DNA from: Oscarella lobularis
Lineage: Eukaryota > Porifera > Homoscleromorpha > Homosclerophorida > Oscarellidae
Reading direction: 5' to 3'
DNA length: 64,000 nucleotides
Assembly: GCF_947507565.1 (NCBI RefSeq)
Contig: NC_089178.1
Coordinates: forward strand, 1,984,001 to 2,048,000
The translations under genes and the position numbers were made by a program. This document shows positions 11,327 to 19,909 of the stretch, piece by piece. The notes beneath the pieces were generated by a model, which did no database searches, was not told the DNA's origin, and saw nothing but the letters and a program-made list of their open reading frames with translations. The first letter of the stretch is position 1. The number at the start of each line of letters is the position of its first letter.

Positions 11327-12355
11327 ATGGGAGAAGAGTGGAGTCCGTTCGCTCGCCGCTACAACCCGCTGAAATGCGGCAGCATCGATGGAACCGACGA
11401 TTCTGCACATGACAAGGGCGTAATTCGCGCTTTGAAAGCAGATTGTAAGCAGAAACGCTCGCTTACCGTGACGAGACACCTAGCCTTCGCAGACAGACCC
11501 GACAAACAAGTGAAAGGAGATAAATATCGCACAGTATTCGTTGCTAGGCTTAACAGAGACACGACTGAAGGTCTGTCAACAACGTACACTGAATTTCTAT
11601 ATAGATATTCCTATTTTGTAAGTAGAAAGCTTGACTAAGTATTTTGCAACTTTTGGAAAAATTCGGCACTGCAGGCTGGTTAGGGACATAGGTATTAAAA
11701 AAAACATTGCATATATCTATGTATAATTGATGTGTTCTGTAGTTACTGGCATGTCAAAAGGTTATGCTTTTATTGAGTACAAGCACAAATCGGATGCAGA
11801 GGAAGCTTGCCGGGTAGAGAGGAATTTTAGTGGAACGCTGAGAGTTTGTATCGTTTGCTTGCATTCTATTAGAAGGGGGACAAGGCGGTGCTTGAAGGGT
11901 ACGAATTGTTTGTTGATTTTGAACGGGAGAGAACTCTGCCTGGATGGATTCCGCGACGATTGGGTGCAATTAAATCCATAACACTGTGAGTGTAGGCTTT
12001 TAGTGTTGGGCGGGAGTAGGTGGCGGGTTTGGAGGACGGAAAGAGTCAGGACAGTTGCGGTTTGGTGGACGAGATAGGCCTTTCAAAAAACCAATGTAAG
12101 GAAATACGATACTACATTTAGACATGTACGGTGAATTATAGCACATTTTTTTTCAGCTTTTTTAGAAAACCGGAGTCAGTGTCGCTACCTTATGGAAATG
12201 AGCAACGGACGCGTTCTGTTGAACGTCGATCTCATGACCGGCACAGATCAAGAAGTGGCGAACGTCGGCAGCGGCGGCACTCTAAAGACGGTAGACATCA
12301 CAGGTCATCTCGGTCTCGGTCACCTTCGCGATATGAAAGAAGCAAAAAAAGGTGA
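11327..12355 (+). CDS. SNRNP35: U11/U12 small nuclear ribonucleoprotein 35 kDa protein (minor spliceosome)
   Basis: Component of the U11 snRNP of the minor (U12-type) spliceosome. The N-terminus ([21 protein letters not shown]) matches the U11-35K signature YDPLKAGSIDGTD. The RRM follows across several short exons: [12 protein letters not shown] (RNP2), [33 protein letters not shown] (RNP1), [20 protein letters not shown], then [18 protein letters not shown]. The last exon (about 12160-12355) encodes an Arg/Ser-rich tail ending RSKKR. Intron 1 (39 bp, about 11434-11472) is divisible by three and could also be read through. Introns are about 40-60 bp. Converges with the first Reeler gene (137 bp between stops). 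Its last exon has a duplicated remnant 2,000 bp downstream. Presence of this protein implies the organism keeps U12-type introns. Confidence 0.9.
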
Positions 12356-12492
12356 CGAACGCAGCTTTTTCACCAGATACATTAACACCTATACGCAAGA
12401 GGGATACGTACGTACAGTACAGCACATGTGGAGGAAACATATACAGAACTGCTAACGAGGCTAGGAGAGCAGTCAGGTGACTGACTGAGTAG
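12356..12492. other. Short convergent spacer; part of the duplicated unit
   Basis: Spacer between the SNRNP35 stop and the Reeler gene 1 stop. The part from about 12405 (ACGTACAGTACAGCACATGTGG) to the Reeler stop reappears nearly unchanged at about 14660-14757, marking it as part of the tandem duplication. Confidence 0.6.
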
Positions 12493-14127
12493 TCAGACTG
12501 AACTAATCAAAACTACAGCGAGAATCACAGTGATTGTGATACATGCGGTTTTAGAAAGTCTCGATTGATTTTCTCCGCCTGTTGGTGGTGGGGCTGTCAT
12601 TGTTGTCATCGGGTTTCCCACTTTATCTGTCACATTTGCAGTTGATTGCTGGTTGCCGGTGGTCGTAGCCGATTGTTTAGTAGTACCAACCATTGTCACT
12701 GTATTAGGCGACGGTTTCGATGCTTTTGTTGTCGCGACTTGTGGATTAGTAGTCGCAGCAGCTTGTGCGGCTTGAGTAGTGGTAGCGGCAGCTTGAGTAG
12801 TAGTAGCAGCAGTGGCGGCAGCTTGAGTAGTAGTAGCAGCAGTGGCGGCAGCTTGAGTAGTAGTAGCAGCAGTGGCGGCAGCTTGAGTAGTGGTAGCCGC
12901 AGTGGCGACAGCTTGAGTAGTGGTAGCAGCAGTGGCGGCAGCTTGAGTAGTGGTAGCCGCAGTGGCGACAGCTTGAGTAGTAGTAGCAGCAGTGGCAGCA
13001 GCTTGAGTAGTGGTAGCCGCAGTGGCAGAAGCTTGAGTGGTAGTGGCGGCAGCTTGAGTAGTGGTAGCAGCAGTGGCGGAAGCTTGAGTAGTGGTAGCCG
13101 CAGTAGCGGCAGCTTGAGTAGTGGTAGCGGCAGTGGCAGAAGCTTGAGTAGTGGTAGCGGCAGCTTGAGTGGTGGTAGCAGCAGTGGTGGCAGCTTGAGT
13201 AGTGGTAGCCGCAGTGGTGGCAGCTTGAGTAGTGGTAGCCGCAGTGGTGGCAGCTTGAGTAGTGGTAGCAGCAGTGGTGGCAGCTTGAGTAGTGGTAGCA
13301 GCAGTGGCGGCAGCTTGAGTAGTGGTAGCAGCAGTTGCGGCAGCTTGAGTAGTGGTAGCAGCAGTGGCAGCAGCTTGAGTTGTTGCGACAGCATTGGTTG
13401 TCGCGATTTGTTGTGTGGTAGCTGGCGCTGCCGTTGTGGGTGAGCTGAGTTCGCTGAATGCAGCTGACTGGACTTGCACCCAAAACGTGGCTCTTGCCTG
13501 CACGACTGTGCACCTAATAAAAAAACTTAGTTAATAAATGCTGCGTGTTGTACGTCTGTGAAATAATGAAATGCGGGCGTAACTAACAAAGCTTTGAGCT
13601 GTCCGGCTCCTGGACTCGGAGCTTTCCAGGTGGCACTAAATGACGAAACAGCGTTTCCGTTTTTGTGAGTTACGGCTCCCTGAAAAGTAAGGCTAGAGCG
13701 CCGTACAGCAGAAACAATAATCTCCTTTACCTTGCTTGTTGTGCAGGCTAAGTTATGAGCTTTTCCCGTATTAAAACTTTCAAAACTGCCTCTGGCGGTT
13801 GTGCTGGAGCCATCTGCAGCGCGAACTTGGCACATAAAACCTTTGAAATCGGAAGAGGCGGGGCTCGCTTTTTCAATCGTGACTGTGTTCAAGAAGATAC
13901 ATGAAGCAATGATCAGGTAGCAATGTGGGGGATTTCTCACTTGTATATTCTTTTCCTGGAGTATAACCGCCTGTTGCAGTTGTAACGACATTGTAAGGTG
14001 AAGCTGCAGTTTGACCGTTGACTCCGTGACCTGGAATCATGCTGCCGCATCTAGAAACCGGTGGTCCCGACGAGTAAGTCACGACAAAAGGGATTAAGAT
14101 CGAAGTGAAGAGGAGAAGGCGAAGCAT
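12493..14127 (-). CDS. Reeler-domain surface protein with long Ala/Thr/Gln repeat stalk (copy 1)
   Basis: Four exons, from 14127 down. Signal peptide MLRLLLFTSILIPFVVTYS, then a Reeler domain: SRCGSMIPGHG, ASPYNVVTTATGGYTPGKEYT, DFKGFMCQVRAADG, TTSKGAVTHKNGN, ATWKAPSPGAGQLKAL, ATFWVQV. The domain is followed by a very long stalk of near-identical ATAATTTQA units, a shorter Thr/Ser-rich linker and a hydrophobic end (ACITITVILAVVLISSV) that should act as a membrane or GPI anchor. Reeler domains occur in reelin, spondins and insect immune proteins; here a cell-surface, probably heavily O-glycosylated protein is likely. The stalk is encoded by a 30-bp minisatellite and is the main difference from copy 2. 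Function unknown. Confidence 0.8.
12757..13390 (-). repeat. 30-bp coding minisatellite (Ala/Thr/Gln stalk)
   Basis: About 20 copies of a 30-bp unit, seen on the plus strand as GCTTGAGTAGTGGTAGCAGC followed by AGTGGCGGCA, with occasional shortened units. All changes keep the minus-strand reading frame. The opposite strand is also open through the array, which produces long antisense open frames that I do not consider genes. Confidence 0.9.
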
Positions 14128-14194
14128 CTTGTTGAAAAATTGTAAGGCACGTGATACCGGTACCGCCTAGCTACGGTACACCCACGTCAGTCTA

Positions 14195-14270
14195 GAAATG
14201 AGCAACGGACGCGTCCTGTTGAACATCGATCTCATGACCGACGCAGATCAAGAAGCGGCGAACGTCGGCA
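14195..14270 (+). pseudogene. Duplicated fragment of the last SNRNP35 exon
   Basis: This 76-bp stretch, starting GAAATGAGCAACGGACGCGT, matches 12195-12270 inside the last SNRNP35 exon with about five differences, at an offset of exactly 2,000 bp. No other SNRNP35 exon is nearby, so it is a non-functional remnant carried along when the Reeler gene was duplicated. It marks one edge of the duplication. Confidence 0.85.
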
Positions 14271-14346
14271 CAAACTGGAATACCTATTGGCATGATACTG
14301 ATACAGGTACGGCTCCTCCCACTTCCCGCCCACTTCCCGCCCACTT

Positions 14347-14604
14347 CCCGCCCACTATGACGAGGGGACAAAAATACCATAGAGAGCCAATCGCGGCAGC
14401 GCCTCGATATGTCTTTTTGAGATAAAGGCTTCCTCACGTTTTCAACTAGTTTGAGCTTTCGTCGTTGGGACCTCTTTTCTTCTTACCTTTTGCACGTGAA
14501 CTGGGTGAGGAAGCCTTGATCTCAAAAAGACAATGGCATATCGAGGCTGCGGTAGGGCGTTTGCTATTTTTAGCAACTTTGTTCCCCGTCTCATAGTGGG
14601 CGGG
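14347..14604. mobile_element. MITE-like foldback element
   Basis: Two inverted arms: the left begins CCCGCCCACTATGACGAGGG and runs through CTCGATATG, TCTTTTTGAGATAAAGGCTTCCTCAC; the right is its diverged reverse complement, GTGAGGAAGCCTTGATCTCAAAAAGACA, CATATCGAGG, ending TCATAGTGGGCGGG. Arms are about 90-105 bp around a central loop of about 60 bp. There is no transposase. It sits inside the duplicated spacer and is absent from the matching place in copy 1, so it inserted in copy 2 (or was lost from copy 1). Just left of it is a short direct repeat of CACTTCCCGCC. Confidence 0.7.
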
Positions 14605-14760
14605 AAATGAGCCTACTGTACCAGCCAGGTGTGCGCGATTTTCATATACGCAGAGGTGATACATACGTACAGCACATGTGGAGGAAACATGTACACAACT
14701 GCTAAAGAGACTAGGCGAGCAGTCAGGTAACTGACTGAGTAGTCAGACTGAACTAACGGT

Positions 14761-15813
14761 TCAGCACAAAACTACAGCGAGAATCACAGTGATTGTGATC
14801 CATGCTGTTTTGGAAAGTGTCAATTGATTTTCTCCGTCCGTTGGTGGTGGGGCTGTCGTTGCTGTCATTGGGTTGTCCACCTTATCTGTCACATTTGCAG
14901 TTGATTGCTGCTTGGCTGTAGTTGTAGCTGATTGTTTAGTAGTACCAGCCATTGTCACTGTATTAGGCAACGGTTTCGTTGTTGCTGCAGTTGATTGCTG
15001 CTGGTTGGCTGTGGTCGTAGCCGATTGTTTAGTACCGGCCATTGTCACTGTATTAGCTGACGGTTTCGATGCTTTTGTTGTTGCAGCTTGTGGGTTAGTA
15101 GTCACAGCTTGTGTTGTGGGTGAACTGAGTTCGCTGAATGCAGCTGACCCGACTTGGACCCAAAATGTGCTTTTTACCTGCACGACTGTACACCTAATAA
15201 AAAACGTAGTTAATTAATTAATTAATAAATGCGTGTCTGTGAAATGAAATGTGGGCGTAACTAACAAAGCTTTGAGCTGTCCGGCTCCTGGACTCGGAGC
15301 CTTCCAGGTGGCACTAAATGACGAAACATCGTTTCCGTTTTTGTGAGTTACGGCTCCCTATTATGTTGAAGTAAGGCTGCTAGAGCGCCATAGAGCAGCA
15401 ACAATAATCTCCTTTACCTTGCTCGTTGTGCAGCCCAAGTTTTGAGCTTTTCCCGTATTAAAATTTTCAAAAGTGCCTCTGGCGGTTGTACTGGAGCCAT
15501 CTGCAGCGCGAACTTGGCACATGAAACCTTTGAAATCGGGGGAGGCGGAGCTCGCTTTTTGGATCGTGACTGTGTCCAAGAAGATACGTGTAGCAATGAT
15601 ACGGTAGCAATGTGGAGGTTTCTTACTTGTATATTCTTTTCCTGGGGTGTAGCCGCCTGTTGCAGTTGTAACGACATTATACGGTGAAGCTGTAGTTTGA
15701 CCGCTGAATCCGTGACCTGGGATCATGCTGCCGCATCTAGAAACCGGTGGTCCCGTCGAGTAAGCCACGACAAAAGGGATTAAGATCGAAGTGAAGAGAA
15801 GAAGGCGAAGCAT
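14761..15813 (-). CDS. Reeler-domain surface protein, short-stalk paralog (copy 2)
   Basis: Same four-exon layout as the neighbouring Reeler gene and very similar protein: signal peptide MLRLLLFTSILIPFVVAYS, Reeler blocks SRCGSMIPGHGFSGQTTASP, DFKGFMCQVRAADG and ATWKAPSPGAGQLKAL, then STFWVQVGSAAFSELSS. The ATAATTTQA stalk is absent; only about 100 residues of Thr/Ser-rich linker (two KxxxNTVTMAG blocks) precede the hydrophobic end (AWITITVILAVVLC). The hydrophobic tail is five residues shorter than in copy 1. Probably a cell-surface protein; function unknown. Its start codon lies 189 bp from that of the divergent sulfatase gene. Confidence 0.8.
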
Positions 15814-15983
15814 CTTGTTGAAAATTGCAAGGCACGTGATATCTGTACCCGCCTAGCTTACGTTATGCCGATAATATACACTCGGCCACCGTGGACGCAC
15901 CTTGTAAAGTTTCCAGAAGAATCGCTAGGTACTGAGGTCTAAATTTACAGCAGCATTGCTGCAAACTGCAAGAATGTTGTTGA

Positions 15984-15993
15984 GTCACGTGAT
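15984..15993 (+). promoter_or_regulatory. CLEAR/E-box-like palindrome just upstream of the sulfatase gene
   Basis: GTCACGTGAT lies 9 bp before the sulfatase start codon. It matches the core of the CLEAR motif (GTCACGTGAC) bound by TFEB/MITF factors at lysosomal genes in animals. Because the site is so close to the ATG the transcription start would need to lie at or just downstream of it; functional status is inference. Confidence 0.4.
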
Positions 15994-16002
15994 CAGATTA
16001 TC

Positions 16003-19000
16003 ATGGCCAGCATAGAGGCTTCTAGTGTCTTTATTGTGGCCTTGGTAGCACTTCACGTATCGAGCGCCACATCTGGAAAGAAGCCGATGAACTTCATCAT
16101 TTTCAATCCCGATGAAATGCGTGCAGAAAGCCTGGGTAGGAAATGAGTAGGCCTAGGGACTCTTTTATCGAATACACAAAACAATTAGGCTGCTACGGTC
16201 ACCCAATCAGCAAGACGCCGAATTTCGACGCTTTTGCAAAGCAGGGGACACTATTCGAGCAATGTCACACGACCTACACTGTCTGCTCTCAATCTCGAGC
16301 GAGCTTCATGACTGGATGGTACACCCACGTCAGAGGTCATAGAACTCTCTGGCATTTGCTTCACGACGACGAACCGAATCTGTTACGTTACCTCAAGAAG
16401 GCGGGATACACTGGTAAACGGATGATTGCTTGCACTGAATTCAATTGGTCATTTATCAATTATGGTATCCTAAGTTAACTGGTGGGGAAAGAACGATTTG
16501 CTTGCCGCTGATTCTTTCAATTCGAGTGTTACCTTAGCTATGCAGTCGGGAGGTGGTATGAATGTAAGCTGTTTGGCAGCCTACTTGTGTGTTTGCTGTC
16601 ACGATGTACTGTGTTACAGGGTGATAACAAATACGATTTTGGCGTGCCTGGATACTACTCTTTTCTGTCCAAAGCCTTTGACGGCAACATGACTGAAATG
16701 TCAGACTATCGAAATGTTGAGGTGACTCATTTCGTGTGTGGTGTCTAAAAATGATACAGATCTATACAATTGACTTTAGGCGGCTATTGAATTTTTGCAA
16801 ACGAAACCAGACAAACCCTTTATGTTGTACTTGCCGTTGACCAAGCCTCATCCTCCTTACTCAGCTCCTGAACCATTCTACAGCCAAATAAGTCCGCCTC
16901 TATTTATTAATCAATTGCTTTTTAAACCGGTCATATCTAATTTAGATCCCAAAGATCTTCCTGATTTGCGTCCGCCCGATTTGAAAGGCAAACCGGATTA
17001 TCACCAACTCATCAGAAAATACAGGAATCTCACGAGCCTCGATGAAACTTTCTTTAAGCAATTACAGGTATGGTGTATTTGTTTACTACGGACTACCGTT
17101 TTTTGCATTATTATTTTAGGCAGTGTATCTGGGATCGATTTCGTTTTCTGATCATCTCTTTGGCATGCTGCTTCAGGTAGAGAGAGATTCATTGCAGAGA
17201 TTTTAATTGTTTTTATTTTTTCATTGTAGGCGTTGGAAGAGACGGGCTATGCTGACTCGACGGCTGTCTTTGTATTCGCTGATCATGGAGACTACGCTGG
17301 CGATTATGGGCTTGTGGAAAAGTGGCCCAGTGGTCTTGAGGTGCAAATACTGGACTGTATACCGTATTAGAATTTATCTAATTCTAATTGATTTTCATTA
17401 CATAGGACGTATTGACTCGCGTGCCACTGTTGGCGAGGGTTCCTGGAGGTGCTAAAAGTCACAAAGTTACCGAGCAGGTTTCTGTCAGTCAAATCAAGAA
17501 TACCGTTTTTTCATTAGTCTATAGGTGCAACACATGGACATCGTCGCCACTATTCTTAGCCTTGCAAACATAACAGCCCAGCACACGCACTTTTCACAGG
17601 ATTTGACACCGATTCTAATGGGTGCTGCAGGCGATCCTGAACGTGTTGTTTATGCTGAAGGTTAACATTGACACAATTTTCTCATACCGTTAGCCTAAGA
17701 TTTGGACTATAAGGTGGATACGGTACAAATGAACCCCGTGACTTTGAGGGAATTTGCACTGGGCAAGAAGGAATGTGCAATCCAAAACAAATCTATTATC
17801 CGAAGGGTAGGACTGCTGTTCAAAGCTTTGTCAACGCCGCTGCAAATGTTCTAATTAGGCTTACAGCAGCAACGAGATCCCCTCAGCGTTTGCCGATCAG
17901 TCATGATAAGGACTCCCAAGTACAAGGTTAATTAATAATACCCTTTTCTTGCTTGATTTTGAATGAAGTTTCTGTGTTAGTTGGTGTATAGATCAGACGA
18001 ACGCGATCCTGATCATTGTTCAGAGCTTTACGATCTTCAAAAGGTACTGTGAACGAGTTGATTACTCACTAATTGGTTTATATTTATCCGTTTAGGACCC
18101 AAGGTTAGTGACTCCGTTTCTCGATAGATATGATGTGTATCAGCTAAATTGTATTAGGGAGTTGAACAATGTATATAATGATTCCAGTTATGCGAGCATC
18201 AGACAGCAGCTTCAGGTTGTCTTTTAATGACTTAGGTAATCCACAGGCTATAGATGGTTGTGCAGGAGCAATTACTACTTTGGTATATTCAAACAAGCGA
18301 TGTTACTCCTTTCAACGAAGACGGCCGTGGCTATTTTCCGCATTACAACAATACAAAGTCGAAAATCACAATAGAAATGCACAGAGCCGGACTTAATCCT
18401 GATGTCGTACTGGGAGAACAACCAATGTTGTATTATCCTAAAGAGACGAACGACTTGGAGTTTCTGAAAAATTATTACACTTCAACCCCAATGGGATATC
18501 GACTCAAGCATTGCGTTCACGAAGTACCCAGTGGCACTCGTGTAGAAGAGAATGAGCACGGAGGTCTTAGGCAAGTCTGTCATGTAGTGCTGAGCTTGAT
18601 TATTGCATGAATAAATTAAACACTTACTCATTAGTTTCAAAGCGACGATTCGAATGTTGAATAAGTATTCTGCCTTTGTAGGCTCAGTTATCCAAACTCT
18701 GTTGAAGTCATTGACTTTCCGAAGTAAGAAGAAGAAGAAGAACGAGTCTTCTAAGCCTTTCTCTACTTGATTCTTAGATGTAGTCAAACGGTTGGGGGCC
18801 TTCAACTGCCTATCACACTGCCTCAAAAATCAAAAAGTACGTTTTTTGCAACGGTCAACTTGAAGGCTGCAAAATATCGTTCTATAGGTGATTTGCCTGA
18901 GGATTATGACGGATGGCTGGCTTACACAGCATTTCATACAACATCGTCTGAAGGCTTCTCGGCCTATCTCGGAAATTTCTCCGTTCCCAACGTTCCGGAG

Positions 19001-19745
19001 AAAGCTGCGAAAGTACTTTACCTTTTCACAGGACTGCAAAACAAGAACTGGATTCCAAAAGTCGATCCACAAAGTGAAGCAAAAGGATTTGATATCATTC
19101 AAGTCAGTAAACGGACAAGAACCACACGTACGTCTGTGACTGTAAAATTCTCTTAGCCCGTGCTTCAATATCCGTGTGGCACGGCACGTGAGTGGTGTGT
19201 CAAAAGCTGGTACGTTACTCTTGACGATAGAGTCGTAGTCAGCAAACCCACTCCAGCCCGTCCAGGGGACTCGGTATTTGGAAATATGACGAAGATTGGC
19301 CCCTATGAATGGTAAAGAAGCAATTGCTATCATTCTTGTACTGATTTCTCTGAAGGTACGTTGGTTCGACGGTAGACAAGACTACGTTCATTCGGTAGGC
19401 GCCTTTTTTAGCACAGCACCATTTTCGATCATTCTGTTTAGAGTCAAAAGGGAAAGACTCTCTCAACAGTTCTGGGCATACAACACTTTGGAAGGATATG
19501 GAGTGAAAGGATGCCCATATTATCCCATGAATGATTGCTTATTCAGCTCTCTGTCTCTTTTTTCTGGTGGGCAAATACAAAGCGAAGTCGACTGGCAGGT
19601 ACAGTACTGTTAGTTTTACATTGTTCTCATGTCTCCTAGCCTCTTTGTTCCTTAGATTAATCCGAAGCCCGATCCTGACCTAAAATGCCACGAGAGCGTG
19701 AAGGTCTTGTCATCCAGTAGTGTTAAAATTGATTTTGGAAACTGA
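16003..19745 (+). CDS. Secreted or lysosomal sulfatase fused to a second extracellular domain
   Basis: About 16 exons. Signal peptide (ASSVFIVALVALHVSSA) then a type I sulfatase: FNPDEMRAESLGCYGHP, the active-site block TVCSQSRASFMTG, GWYTHVRGHRTLWHLL, KPFMLYLPLTKPHPPY, the metal site FVFADHGDYAGDYGL and RVPLLARVPGG. The C-terminal part (LLLWYIQTSDVTPFNEDGRG) matches sulfatases of this subgroup. The formylglycine site is C-S-Q-S-R rather than the usual C-x-P/A-S-R. The frame continues into a second module: YRLKHCVHEVP, FTGLQNKNWIP, PVLQYPCG, WCVKSWYVTLDD, PGDSVFGNMTKIGPYEWYVGS, QFWAYNTLEGYGV. I recall this pattern from uncharacterised secreted proteins but know no named family. One intron between the parts begins AG|GCAAGT (GC-AG). 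Two separate genes cannot be excluded, but no stop or new signal peptide separates the parts. Confidence 0.75.
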
Positions 19746-19909
19746 CATGTATGCGTTTTCTTTCTTTTGGTGCAATGATGCTGCTGTTGCTGATTTTGAT
19801 GTTGCTGATTGTTTTCTACGGGCCACGCCTATTTTTTCGAACCACCGCCCATCAACGTCAGAGTGCGGCTGCGCCCCCTTGTCAGTTCTGCAAAAAAGGC
19901 GAAGCAAAC

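Larger units (their letters stand above)
14195..15813 (-). repeat. Second copy of a tandem segmental duplication
   Basis: Copy 1 spans about 12195-14127: SNRNP35 exon end, a shared spacer near 12405-12492, then Reeler gene 1. Copy 2 spans 14195-15813: SNRNP35 exon remnant, foldback insertion, the same spacer near 14660-14757, then Reeler gene 2. Order and orientation are the same, so it is a direct tandem duplication. The upstream flank with GGCACGTGATA also recurs, at about 14147 and 15832. Confidence 0.85.

Noticed and set aside
12646-13443. Long plus-strand Ser/Gly-rich open frame
   Set aside because: It is the antisense shadow of the minisatellite in Reeler gene 1; the minus strand has the signal peptide, Reeler domain and splice sites.
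19751-19909. Membrane-anchored N-terminal extension of whirlin
   Set aside because: The frame is open and hydrophobic, but the ATG is 6 bp after the sulfatase-fusion stop and whirlin has no such segment; more likely 3' untranslated or leader sequence.
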